NCBI RefSeq assembly: GCF_003265705.1
Contig: NW_020312935.1
Coordinates: 3,056,716 to 3,120,715, forward strand
Direction: 5' to 3'
DNA length: 64,000 nucleotides
Origin: Callorhinus ursinus
Lineage: Eukaryota > Chordata > Mammalia > Carnivora > Otariidae
Numbering within the stretch: the stretch's first letter is position 1; the number at the start of each line of letters is the position of its first letter. The notes beneath the pieces were generated by a model. The model saw nothing but the letters and a program-made list of their open reading frames with translations. It made no database searches and was not told the origin of the DNA. This document shows, in pieces, positions 43,545 through 54,590 of the stretch. A program made the position numbers and the translations under genes.

Positions 43545-46129
43545 AAATACGGAGCTTTGATGGCAGTATAACAAAGAGTGAACCCAGACCACACTACCCG
43601 TAAGGGCCAGGCAGGGAACAAACATAAGTGAGCTGGCCAGGTGCAAGGTAACAGAATGACAGGGACCCACCCTAGGGATCTACAAAGCACACGCTCCTTC
43701 TAAGAGGGGCAGCCACTGTCCTGTTCTGGCCAGCCCTTTGCCCTTGAGGCCCAGAAGGGCCAAATCGCTCCATTTTTTTTTTTTCACGTGAAGGTGCCAA
43801 TTCAGATTTTTACACTGAAATATGGCAAGTTTTAAAAATATAGTATGTGCTGCACAAAACACACCCGTAGGCCAGGTTTTGCCTGGAGGCCACAACTTTG
43901 CAATCTCTGGCACAGATTCTCTTGCAGGAGGTCAGCCACGAGGGGACAGGGGTCCACACTGGGCCTGTGAGCGTGGGGATAAAGAGAGGGCCCAATCCCA
44001 GAAACTTCAGGTGAAATCAGAGAAACACAGCATGACAACTTCCCAAATTTTACTAACACGCAGGCCTTTCCCACAAGGGCCAACGTAAGAGCCACAGACT
44101 TTGGAGAGTCTCTTAAAGATGAAAAGAAATCCAGGAAGTCCTTTCCTTAAATGTCGAAGGCACAGAAGCCTGTGCACACGTGATCCTGGACAAAGCCGAG
44201 GCCTCTACCTCTTTACACTGGTCAGCAACCAGCCCAGCCGTCCAGGTAGACCTTTCCCTGTCAATCAATCCACTGAAACCACCAGCCGAGGAGCAGCCAG
44301 ATTGTGATCAACTTCTCCAGGTGCTGGGCAACATGACTGTGCTCAATGAGAGTACTTCCTGCTGCCCCGAAAGGCTGAGCCACCGCCGGACTCCTACTCG
44401 TGATCATCTGGAGCTAGAAGGACCCCTACAGCGTCCTTCAAGCTGCTCTCTGTGATACAGACACCTGGGGCTCAGAAACTGTTAACGTAAGCATCTTGAG
44501 GCCTGCTGGAATCAGAGCTCAGGAAGGTCCACAGCCTCAAACCCACCACGTGTGCTCTGTGTTGTCTAGACACCACCTACCACCCCAGAGCAGAGTAACC
44601 AGGAGATGGATGCTCCCACCACACATACCATGGTGTTGGCCTCAAGGAAATGTGCCCCCATCTAATGTTAGACTGTGACAAAAAGCAACAAAGCTCTGAG
44701 TGACACCTGAATTTCTGGACAGGCTTTACTGGAAGGGGCGCCAGCTTTCATTGCCCCATCTATAAACCAGGGAGAGTGACTTCCTTCCAGCACCGTCATC
44801 TTCCCAGGGAAAGTTCTCCTATAAACAAAGCATGTGCACTATCGTAATGAAGTAACACCGTCCCCAGTGTCGTCCTCCATCAACAACGGACACACAGGCT
44901 GCTGCCCACACGTTTGCATCGAATTCTCGTCAAGGTCGCTGGATAAAAGGTAAAACAGAGCCCCCTAATCTCACTTGGCACACAATTTTGCTGGACATGA
45001 ATAAAACAACAGACTCTCTGGCAGAGGACGGAGGAAGCTGGGGCAAGCAGGGGAACGGAGGGAGAGGGAGGAGTAAGGTGGACCCTGGAGGCGGCAGACC
45101 CTGGGGAATTCATGGCCAGGCCCCATGGAGCCTCACGAGACCCCACAGGCAAAGACTCCCTCCTCCGCCTTCCCTTCTCCACCCACAGGCGAGAGGCACC
45201 ATCCATGGTGACTGGGTTGGAGATGCTCCAGCCTTCACAACCAAGCCTGATTCTCCCTTCACCCAACCTCCAAGTAGTGGCTGCAAAGAGACCCACATAC
45301 GCACCCTAAAAACAGTCTGGACTGGGTCCCAAGGCACGGGAACACAGAGAACTCAAATGGTGCCAGAACCGGTGGGAACCATGGACTGGTCACCCCCAAA
45401 TGTGTTAGATCGGGCCTCCCCGAACCGGGTTACCCTGATTTGTGAGCCGATTATTCATTCAGAGAAGAATCCGGGGTCTGAAGGCATCTCAATGACTTGG
45501 CCATGTGAAAACACTGTAAATCAAGCGGGCAGACACTTTGCAGACAGACTCCACATGAGTAGTTACAAAAGGAAGAGAGTGTTGGCTGTGCCCAATCCCA
45601 GCGCCCTGGAGTCATATGTGCCCCCAGAGCATGGGCACGAGGAGTCCCTGCCTTCCTGCCCCCACCCCCAGCACATTCCCAGCCTCTACTGCTCCCTCAG
45701 ACACCCGCCCATCTCCTGGAGATGAGACACTCCTCGCCTCTCTCCCACATATGATTTCCTCATGTATCCATTTTTAAGGAACAAACTTTTTTATGGAAAG
45801 AGGAGGAGAAAGTTCCCACATGCAGAAAATTCACACCCCGGGGAGGAATGAAGAGAGGGTCATTTAGCACTTGTTGAAAGAAGACAAGTACAAGAGCGAT
45901 TACGAAGAGAAGAAAATGCTTTGTTGGCTATGAAAGTTAAACAGGAGGACCATCTCCCCATTACCACCCCGCCCTGCTGCTGCCCCCAGCCGGGAGGCAG
46001 CCCCTGGCCCCGCAGACCACACACTGGCGGACCCCAAGGTAGGGCAGGGCCTGGGAAGGGGAGAGAGCTCCCCTGGTAGTTTGCAAGAGCTCCACCTCTG
46101 GGAATGGATTTGATGTCAAGTGTCAGCAC
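43545..46129. other. Single-copy noncoding sequence with the window's longest open frame
   Basis: No recognised repeat or gene. The plus-strand frame 44988-45725 (245 codons) is the longest in the window. It has no recognisable domain or signal peptide and starts at an ordinary ATG. It could be a chance frame. A T run lies at about 43773-43783. Confidence 0.45.
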
Positions 46130-46290
46130 GTAAATTGCTATTGGCTTCTCAATAAGCAGCAGGAGTGAGCTAAGTGTTTCCCTGTATTGTGCGGGCTCTC
46201 ACGGACTCAATACGGCAGTATTGACAGCACAATCACACCGTAATCCAGGCTCCACTAATACCTACACTTCCTCAATGAAAATACACTTTC
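46130..46290. promoter_or_regulatory. Candidate regulatory block with nested palindromic SOX-like sites
   Basis: The block starts with TTGCTATTGGC (CCAAT box reversed), followed by TCTCAATAAGC. TCAATACGGCAGTATTGA at 46207-46224 is a perfect 7-bp inverted repeat with a 4-base spacer. Outside it, ATTGTGC at 46186-46192 and GCACAAT at 46227-46233 form a second inverted pair. ATTGTG and CACAAT resemble SOX-group half sites. The sequence is unique and contains several CpGs. Confidence 0.4.
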
Positions 46291-46794
46291 CACTTGGACA
46301 TCAGCCCATTAGCTTTGGGCTGGAATCTCCTGCCTCCCTCCTCCCCCCAACCACCCCTGGGCCCTGCGACTGGCATCTCGCCCCCGAACACCCTGGCCAA
46401 TGTGAACATCCCAGCCAGCACACTGTCAGGGCCCAACCAAAAAGATAAACAGTCCGAGACCTCCAGGAAAAGGCCTGGACTCTCCATCTATAAATCACCA
46501 GTTGGGAAGGAAAGAAAAGTGATCCAAGTCTTTAAGGATAAAAATCTCAGCGGTCGCGGAGGAAAACGGATGGTCCCTTCCAAAGAAAAGATGTTCGCTC
46601 CGGGAAGATGCATGCCTTCAAGTCTGCAGAGTCCAAGAGACTCAAACTTCACCCAGCCCGACAGAAGAAGGAGACAAGGTACACAACCCCCAGAGAAGCT
46701 CTTGCGATCACACTGGGCACTAGGTCTGTATGAGGAAGAGCCCCACGGCCTAACAGCCTCAGGTAGGCTTACATTCCGGAGGGTCTGCTGACTT

Positions 46795-46970
46795 CGTGAT
46801 AAGCGCTGTGCAAAATGCTAGCCATTTTCATCCACTTTCACTTGATTTCCCGAACACCCCAGAGCAGGCAAGGGGCAAGATTCTCATTACACAGACCAGT
46901 GAAACAGAGAAAGTGACTTACCCAAAGTCACACAACTAGTTGGCAGTCGGTCTGAGATTAGAACCTAGAC
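46795..46970 (+). repeat. MIR SINE
   Basis: GATAAGCGCTGTGCAAAATG, CATCCACTTTCACTTGATTT, CATTACACAGACCAGTGAAA and AGTGACTTACCCAAAGTCAC, then ACAACTAGTTGGCAGTCGG, GATTAGAACCTAGAC, match MIR on the plus strand through its central and distal parts. Confidence 0.85.
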
Positions 46971-47754
46971 TAGGGGTTGGTTCCCCTGTCAAGAGGCAGG
47001 TAAATGTTCTCGGCCCTGTGGGCCACGTGGCCTTTGCACTAGCTACTCAGCTCTGCCCACTGCCGCGTGAAAGCTGCCAGAGACAACACGGAAACGGACA
47101 AGCCTGGCTGTTCCCTGATAAAACCTGATTTTCACCAATTCTCGTATGTCACAAAATATCATTCTTCTTTTGAGCCCCCCCACCCCCCCCACCCCACCAC
47201 CACCACCACCACTTAAAAACATAAAAAACCATCCTGAGCTCACACACCATATAAAAACAGGCCTACGGGCAGTGGTCTGCCAATCCCCAACCACTGGGGG
47301 ACTGGTCAATGTCTAGAGCTCCACAATGGCAAAAAAAAAAAAAAAAAAAAAAGACAAATTGGGGCCATTCTCTAGCTTAGTGCAATTTTAACAATCAGTC
47401 CGGTCCAACTGCTTGCCATCAAACCCCAAACATAAACCCCAGCCCCCAGGTGTCCGACGGCAATACTGCCGCACACCCGTAACATGTGGATATAGTCTTA
47501 AGACTTCAGTAGAAACGCTGACTTTTTATGAGCGTTTCTGCACTAATTTCAAAGTCAAGAAACTTTCCACGAACACATGGCGCATGCCTGAGCCACTGCT
47601 GGGTTAATATGCTAACTGCACGAGGCATTCCCAAAAACCAGTATAGGAAGATTCCTTAAATACAGTGTTTGGGGGTGGGGGGGGGAACGCGTTGACACCT
47701 GGCCCCTCCCTCACCAAGAGAGAGTTTGGGTCTGTGTTCAGTTTAAAAAAAAAA
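46971..47754. other. Noncoding sequence with simple repeats
   Basis: A C-rich and (CCA)n tract lies at about 47176-47214, a 20-base A run at about 47333-47352, a G run at about 47672-47685 and a further A run at about 47743-47759. No gene is recognised. Confidence 0.55.
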
Positions 47755-47900
47755 AAAAAATCTGGCCAGAAAGGGGTTAATGCCCTTCCCGGACTGTGAT
47801 CTGATAAATGGCTGTGCAGAAAGCAGGTTCCCTCACTTTGAGATATGATGTCACTAACCTTTATTGATCCACTATCAGAGAACTTTGCTTATCTCTCTCC
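47755..47900. promoter_or_regulatory. Weak candidate regulatory block
   Basis: AAAGGGGTTAATGCCC, GTGATCTGATAAATGGCTG and ATATGATGTCACTAACC (CRE-like TGATGTCA) with CTTTATTGATCC occur within 120 bp of unique sequence. It is called from motif content only. Confidence 0.28.
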
Positions 47901-48834
47901 CGTGATATACTGCCCCTCCTGCGCTCAACTAGTGTTTAATACACTGCCGGGTGCCCCGCACTCCTCATCGCTCAACACTATAGAGCGAGGCTGCCACAGG
48001 GGACAATATTTTATAGCCAGGCCTTGCCAGGACAGAAGACACCCTGCGACCGTGGGGAGGGAAAGACCCACTTGCCTCGGCCTTCCGGCTACAGGTCCCA
48101 TGTGCACCTTGCCCGTGGGCCTGGGGACGACGCATGGGGCTGGGCCCGAGCTTCTCCTTCTGTTTCTTTTTTAAAGGAGCGCAGGCTCCAATACCCACTT
48201 CCTTCTACCGTGACGAGACAACTGTCAGCCCGACACATTCATGTGTTAGAACACAGGCACCTCCAAGTCAAACCTCCTATTCGAGAAACGAGCTTCCTGC
48301 GTTCCCTTTCCACAGTCGCAAGACTTCCGTCCGCCAGAAAGTGGAAAACACCGTCCATCAAGGTGCCAGACGGTCATTCAAGAAGAATCGTGCCAGAAAG
48401 GAGGCCGGAGAACAGACCCAGGTGTGGCCAGTCAGGCTCAGATTCCCAAAGGTAACAGGGTTCCGGGGCCAGGGGCAGCGGGATGCTGAAGCTGCCCCAC
48501 ACTGGACTCGGGGTTCTCCCCTCTCGCAACCCATATGCAAACTGTGAGCCTCAGCCAGCACCCCACCCATGGACCGGGGAGTCAGCAAGTGCCAACACAA
48601 AGGGGAAGACTACTACAGCTGAAGGCACGGAGCTGGAGTCAGAGCTGCTGCCTGCACCCGGTCCCATACCTAGCGCCTGAGAGGGGCTCCCCCCCTCCAC
48701 GGAGACCCCAGCTGCCCCTGGAGGAGCCCTCGGACACACTAGCTCCTCCCCGCGCCATCCCTGCGAACAGAGGCTGGGGCAGCCAGGAAAAGTCAGCACG
48801 CCCTTCCACTGCCCCAGGGCACCCAGAATTTGCC

Positions 48835-48980
48835 TAATTGAACATTAACAAGTTGCTACAATAAAGTTCCTCTGTTGTGAGCTAGAAACCTTTTCGGCAA
48901 CAACAGAAGTCTTGTTACAAACTGCTCTCAAAGCCAGGCCTCAGCCTCGACAGGTGTGAACAAGATTTAAACACCTCCTA
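48835..48980. promoter_or_regulatory. Weak candidate regulatory block
   Basis: TTGAACATTAACAAGTTGCT, ACAATAAAGTTCCTCTGTTG and TTGTTACAAACTGCTC form an AT-richer unique island between C-rich flanks, with SOX-like (ACAATAAAG) and MYB/TTGTT-type cores. No repeat match is seen. Confidence 0.25.
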
Positions 48981-49523
48981 CAACACAATGCAATCCAAAC
49001 AAAGGGGAAAGTCAATCCCAACCTCCTGGGGTTTCTCCTTGTCTAACATCTCCTTCACTCACTCAGACCAAGGGAGCCAAGGGAAGCGTGGAGAGGCTAT
49101 CTCCAGCCGGAAGCAAGGAGACCTAACCCACCCTGAAGGAGATTTCCTTCACCACCTCAGGCATGCTGCCATCTTAGCGGCCCTCTGGCAGTTCTGCAAG
49201 GCCTGGGCTAAGAAGGGAAGGCCATTCAGTGCCTCCCACCTGCTCCTGGGCCCCCATGCACCTTCCATTCTCCCCCCGCCAACTCAGCCAGTTGATGAAC
49301 CCCCTGGCAAGCTTCCCACATTACCTGAGCTCACCATCAACCCTCCCACTTGAGAAGTGAAGAGAGGGAGAAGACAGAGGAAGACCAGAAATACTCCCAG
49401 GGAACAGGGTCTACATTGTTCTTTCTAGTAAGTGGTATATAGGCACTTCCCAACACTTCCTTCCTCACAGTGCTGGAGAATGGGATCCAGGGCTGAATGT
49501 TTTGTTTTTAAAAAAAAACTTTG
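48981..49523. other. Single-copy noncoding sequence
   Basis: Nothing is recognised. The 121-codon frame at 48988-49353 has no recognisable domain. Confidence 0.5.
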
Positions 49524-49524
49524 A

Positions 49525-49631
49525 GGGATGCCTGCCTAACTCAGTCGGTACAGCACGTGATTCTTGATCCCAGTGTTGTGAATTCAAGCCCCATAGTGGG
49601 TGTGGAGCCTACTTAAAAAAAAAAAAAAAAA
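49525..49631 (+). repeat. Older-type CAN SINE, diverged
   Basis: GGGATGCCTGCCTAACTCAG, TCGGTACAGCACGTGATTCT, GTTGTGAATTCAAGCCCCAT (B-box region) and AGTGGGTGTGGAGCCTACTT are followed by a 17-A tail (49615-49631). This is the short subfamily. Divergence in the first block shows that it is older than the 50.35-kb copy. Confidence 0.9.
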
Positions 49632-50207
49632 GTTGAATAACGCTCGAGGTAGAAACACATTGAAGTGTGTGTTGGACAAGGGAAAGAATTATCCCTCCCA
49701 TTGATTTTTTTGCTCTGGAGTATTAGAACAGAGCATTTATCTGGAGATTTCTTCTCGAAGCCAACCACATAAATGGGACTTGAAAGGAGCTTATCAGAGG
49801 AACGATCTGCCCAAACCACCATGGCGGAAAGTGGGCATCCCGGTAGAGAACTCTATGAGCTCCACTGTTCCTGCAGGGACATCTTTAAGCTGTTGTTTGT
49901 TACTCAACTTCAAACCAGTAAGCAAGAGGCAGAAAGGGGAGTGACAACAGGGGCACCATGGGCAAAAGTTACAAAGGACAAAGCAATGGATTCTCTCTCC
50001 CGCTTTCCCCTGCGCCAATGAGAATGCAGCATGCCTCCAGTCATTCATATCTTGGGCAGCCCCTCCGATCTCTTCTTTTCCACAAACTCTCAAGCGTTTC
50101 TTTTTAAGTGACAAACACAAATAACCCAGCTTTTAATTAAAACAAAACAAAACAAAAACTCCCATTTTCTCCCAGTGCGAGAGAAAAACTGTCAGTGAAC
50201 AATGTTT
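49632..50207. other. Single-copy noncoding sequence
   Basis: Nothing is recognised except a short (AAAAC)n patch at about 50139-50158. Confidence 0.5.
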
Positions 50208-50351
50208 AAAAGTGAGAGACAGGTGAGGCACCTGGCTGGCTCAGTCACAAGAGCATGCGATTCTTGATCTCGGGGTTGTGAGTTCAAGCCCCACATTGGG
50301 TGTAGAGACTACTTGAAAAAAATAAAACATTTCTTTAAAAGGTGAAAGTCG
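50208..50351 (+). repeat. Older-type CAN SINE, first of a tandem pair
   Basis: The body at about 50225-50336 reads GAGGCACCTGGCTGGCTCAG, GAGCATGCGATTCTTGATCT, GTTGTGAGTTCAAGCCCCAC and TTGGGTGTAGAGACTACTTG, with an A-rich tail. Its flank AAAAGTGAGAGACAG (50208-50222) resembles AAAAGGTGAAAGTCG (50337-50351) and also AAAAGTGAGACAG after the next SINE, so the two insertions share one target. Confidence 0.92.
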
Positions 50352-50573
50352 GGTCACCTGGGTGGTTCAGTCGTTAAGTGTCTGCCTTCAGCTCAGGTCA
50401 TGATCCCAGGGTGCTGGGATGGAGCCCAGCATCAGGCTCCCTGCTCAGCGGAAAGCCTGCTTCTCCCTCTCCTACTCCCCCTGCTTGTGTTCCCTCTCTC
50501 GCTCTGTCTCTCTCTGTCAAATTAATAAGTAAAATCTTAAAAAAAAATCTTAAAATCTTAAAAAAATAAATAA
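50351..50573 (+). repeat. CAN SINE (arctoid type), second of a tandem pair
   Basis: GGGTCACCTGGGTGGTTCAG, TCAGGTCATGATCCCAGGGT, GCTCCCTGCTCAGCGGAAAG, a CT-rich middle and a tail with repeated AAAATCTT units form a full-length element. It lies directly after the older SINE, at a target resembling that element's own duplication. Confidence 0.95.
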
Positions 50574-50924
50574 AAAGTGAGACAGTCATAAAAGACACCA
50601 GGGTATCTCCAATAGCAGCTACTCTCAACTTTATCGCCAAACTTGGAGCAAATCCAAGGGTAAGAGCAGCCTTGCAGACTTGTTATAAGATGTACAGAAC
50701 CACCTTGATGGAATTTGTTTTCCAGAAATTTTTTAGGAATGAACCTGTGGCATGAACATAGATCCCATACAAGGAGCTAAGCAGGTTCATTTTCCTCCAC
50801 GCTCCCCTTTCTAAAGCAAAGCAAACGCCCCCAACCCCATGGAAGGACAGCAGTCCCCTGGTAAAACAACAACAAAAAAGGTTCTAAGGCTCAAGTCCCC
50901 TTTCCAGGTAGCTGGGACGATGTA

Positions 50925-51110
50925 ATTGGTGAAGCAGGAGATTAGAAATATCGGCAGCCTCTAAGTAAGACTTTAATTTACTGGCAGATCAATAGAGCCG
51001 GGGTTATATTGGCCAAGTGTCTACAGCTCTATTGACTCACGCAATGCCTCTTATCAATTTATCAGAAATCTGGAAGTCAGAAGATATTGTTTGAAGGGAA
51101 AAGAGAAAAA
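50925..51110. promoter_or_regulatory. Candidate regulatory block containing a 10-bp perfect inverted repeat
   Basis: TCAATAGAGC at 50989-50998 and GCTCTATTGA at 51026-51035 are exact inverted copies separated by 27 bases. GATGTAATTGGTGAAG lies upstream, GACTTTAATTTACTGG at about 50970, and TTATCAATTTATCAG at about 51052. The block is repeat-free and AT-richer than its flanks. Each arm holds a CAATAG/CTATTG core. Confidence 0.4.
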
Positions 51111-52232
51111 AAAAGAAGAAGAGACAGGGAGCGTGAGACAAGAGCCTAAGAAGTGAGAAACCAGGGTCTCCAATGACGAACTTGGTGCGAACAGTTTTAT
51201 TACGGACGTGTCTCCTGGAAAGAAGGCCGACATGATGTAATTCAGAGTTCACTTGTCCCCTCCGCCCCCCGCTTACACAGCTCCCTCAGTCTTCTCCTGC
51301 CATTGCATTATCCATAGCCTTGCATTCTGGGGGATGAGAACCCTGCCAAAGCAGCGGGCTGTTTGTTTCCACAAGGAGCAGCTCCTTCCTTTGGGTTCCT
51401 GTCAAAGTTGTGGGTAATGCACACACGTATCCCCCAGACCTTTTTTTTTTTTCTGGCATTCTAGTGCCTCTCCAGCTCCATCTTAGCCTTAGGCTCTCTT
51501 CCACAAACCCATACAAGATTTTAAGGAAAAAGGAGATTTATCCCAGTGCCTCAACACTCTCAGGAGGTCAAGAAGGGTTTATCAGACTAACAATGGCACC
51601 TGATCTCAAAAACTATGAAGAAAATATGTACAAGTTCTATAAACGGAAGTCATGCGCAAGTTTTCACAAATAACTAATCTTCATTTGAAAAGGGTTTTTG
51701 AAACATCCCAGGTAGCAGACCAAAAAAAAGGGGGGGGGTTACCATTAACGCTTCATCAAACCTCAATGCCCATACCAGTGAAGGAAGGACATGAGAAGAC
51801 AAAGTTCCTGAGTATTTCTATCAGACAACTCTAGGGAGCAGGTCATGAAGACATAGAGGATTTGGAGCAATCCAGTTATTGGGAGGCTGAAGGAAAAAAG
51901 CGATTTTACTTGGTTGGGAGGAACCACAACCTGCTTTTGACAATCCATTTTGGTTCCTGCCTCATACAACAAATTTCTGCTTAATTGCTGTTTTGCATTT
52001 CGTTGAGACATCGAGTAAACAGTACTTAAGTGTTTCCAGACAAAAACAATAACTCACTAATGACTAAGGCACTGCTAATTAAAATGCCCCTGTGATGGCA
52101 TGACTGGACTCCGAGCCACCAGAGCAAACAGAGAGAACTGCCCAGGCCTTGAACGCATGATCCAGAAGGTGAATGAACCAAGAGATGATGGCCCCCTCCT
52201 TCCCCCGCAGGTTACAGTGGTCCTCTGGCTAC
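51111..52232. other. Single-copy noncoding sequence
   Basis: No gene or repeat is recognised. ACAGTTTTATTACGGACGTG at about 51191 and GACATGATGTAATTCAGAG at about 51229 resemble the motif-rich blocks, but weakly. A T run at about 51440-51451 and an A8-G9 run at 51722-51738 are present. Confidence 0.5.
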
Positions 52233-52497
52233 AAAGAAGGGCGCCCTTGGGGGTGCCTGGGTGGCTCAGGCATTAAGCGTCTGCCCTGACGGGTCGGGTC
52301 ATGATCCCAGGGTCCTGGGATGGGGCCCCGCATCGGGCTCTCTGCTCCGCTGGAAGCCTGCTTCTCCATCTCCCACTCCCCCTGCTTGTGTTCCCTCTCT
52401 TGCTGTGTCTCTATCAAATAAATAAATAAAATCTTAAAGAAGAAGAAGAAGAAGAAAAAGAAGAAGAAGAAGAAGAAGAAAAAGAAGGGCACCCCTG
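52233..52497 (+). repeat. CAN SINE with (AAG)n-expanded tail and 17-bp duplication
   Basis: The body at 52250-52480 starts GGGTGCCTGGGTGGCTCAGG and has TCGGGTCATGATCCCAGGGT, a CT-rich middle and AAATAAATAAATAAAATCTT. It then has a tail turned into (AAG)n microsatellite at about 52436-52485. AAAGAAGGGCGCCCTTG (52233-52249) and AAAGAAGGGCACCCCTG (52481-52497) are the target duplication, with two differences. The repeat probably grew from the A-rich tail next to the AAAGAAGG target. Confidence 0.95.
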
Positions 52498-54590
52498 ACT
52501 GCGACCGGTTGGGGGAAGCGTGGAGGAAGAGGTGGGAGTGGGGAAGTGAGGGCACTGGGATTTCAGAGGGAATGCCTGCTCCCTAACAGAACGTGCATTC
52601 TGGAAACTTGTGGAAAAAGTGACCCCGTGTGGCCCTCAACATTTTGAGTTCCCATGTTCCCCTGAGGAAAAAACCAAATACCAACGTCCCACCCTGGTAA
52701 GGGTGAAAGCAAAGAGATGTGCCACACTGACCAAACAGATCCTTCGCCACACTTCTTATGGGGGGGGGGGCATCTAAAAGCCTAAGTTCCTAATTATCCT
52801 TTAAACAAGACAACAGGCAAAATGGAACAGAGGTATACTAAGCAACCTGGTCAGTGCTAAGGTCTTAGTTTAACCAAGGAGTCAAAATCCACGAGCACAT
52901 TTGACAAACTAAGGGGGACACAGGAAACTTCTCTTTTCCTCCCCAAACAAGAAATCAAAATCACCAGACTTCTCCCTTCAACTTTCAACTTTCAGTCCTA
53001 CAGATAGGGGCCTCCCAACATCACTCTTTAAATCAGAACCAAAGGAAAAGAACAAGGAGTCGGGCCCTAGTCCCGGCTGGGGCTTGCAGAGGGCTGTATC
53101 TTCCTCCTCGGGGCAGGTTAGGGACCTGCCCGTTAGCCCTGGGAGAGGGTGGGGAAAGTCACTGACACCGCAGGGGTCCAAAGCCCGTCTGCATTCAAGA
53201 CACAGATCCTTTAGGGACATAAAATCGGAGAGGCTGAACTGTTTACAGTCACCTAAACGTTGAAGTGAACTAATCAGAGACCGAGTGGAGGGGTTTCCAG
53301 GCAGGGCAATGGCCAGACAGTCCTCGGTGCAGGGGGGAAGTTGGCGCAGGATGGGGAAAGGGGAGGAAGGCGGACACTGTCTCTTCTCTGTCACTTCTCG
53401 GGGCTGAAGGCGAGGAGCAGGCCAGGCTTCCCTTTCCACCCCCACTGCTCCCCCCCACCCAGGCCTGAGCCCTCCTTGACCCCTCGCAGCCCATCTTGAC
53501 TTCCTCCCCAAGGCCGTGGAAGGTTGGAGACAGCAGGACGGCACGGAGGGGGAGGGGAGGACTGCCACACTCAGCCCACAGAAACCCAGCACAGCCTTTT
53601 AAAGCACCAGCTCAAGCCAGGGGACCATGCCCTCCGTGGAAAGGGAACCTGCGCCACCAGGTATCAGTTTGCCGCCCTCCCCCCAACAGGGTCCCCTGGA
53701 GCCCTGCGTGCACCTCCACACAGCCCATGGTGGCCTTCGAGGGAGGAGGACGCTGGAAGAGGAAGGGCCCTGCCAAGAGCGTGTGCGGAAAGGGGTTAAA
53801 CTCCCCTCGTCTGGCGGAAGAAGAAACTTCCCTCTCCGTCCAGGCGGGGTGGGGGGCGCCTGGTGCGCAGCAACTATTGTCAGAGAAGTGCGTCCCAGGG
53901 GAGCCCACCCCCACCCCCGGGGGGCCAGGCCGACAGGAATTTGGAGCCGCTGGATATCCCGGCGCAAGGCCTGACCAGAGCCTGGAGAACATGAACGGTT
54001 TCAACTTGACTGGGGGAGGGGGGGGGGGTTCCTGGCACTCTTTTTAAATGCAGATTTGAACTTTTCACCCGGGGTCAGACAGCTGCGCTACTTCGTCCCC
54101 AGCAGAGGCCGGCGCCGGGGGCCACTCAACCTCACACTTTCACAGTTTTTTTCCTGCCTGTCGAAGGAATCAGATACCTCCCTCCCTAAAACCCCAAACC
54201 CACACCCGCCTCTCAGCTTACCGGGGGCACAAATCCCACCCTCGTCCCCCAGGAGGCCCTGGAATCATCGGAGGCTGGCTGTGTGCCCTGGGCACAGCGC
54301 TGCTGAAGGGAAACTGTGCTGATCCCGAGCATCAAACTAAGGAATGCTAAGATCAATAGTGAGAAAACCCCAGTCCTTCACGGAGGCTCTGAACGAAGAT
54401 GCATCCTCTGTGGGACTCGCTTTACCGCTGCTCTGTTAGCAGAAGCCAGGGGACAGCTTTCCTTGCTACTTTACTCGGAAGAGCTGTAAAGGTAGCAGGA
54501 CCTAAGCCATCTAGCTTTGAGAAGAGGTCACTTCATAAATGAACAGGAGAAAAATATTAACAGCCTATTAAAAAAAAAAAAAAAGGTCCA
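52498..54590. other. Partly GC-rich single-copy sequence
   Basis: From about 53050 to 54130 the sequence is G+C-rich with scattered CpGs (for example GGCCGGCGCCGGGGG at about 54107). An 11-G run is at 52760-52770 and an A run at about 54570-54583. Frames of 204 codons (minus, 52978-53592) and 183 codons (plus, 53496-54047) occupy it, together with three others of 115-130 codons on both strands. None has a recognisable domain. A weak CpG island or unannotated exon is possible but unsupported. Confidence 0.45.

Noticed and set aside
52978..54047. 204-codon minus and 183-codon plus frames as genes
   Set aside because: They occupy a GC-rich stretch where stop codons are rare. Several frames are open together, and none has a recognisable motif.
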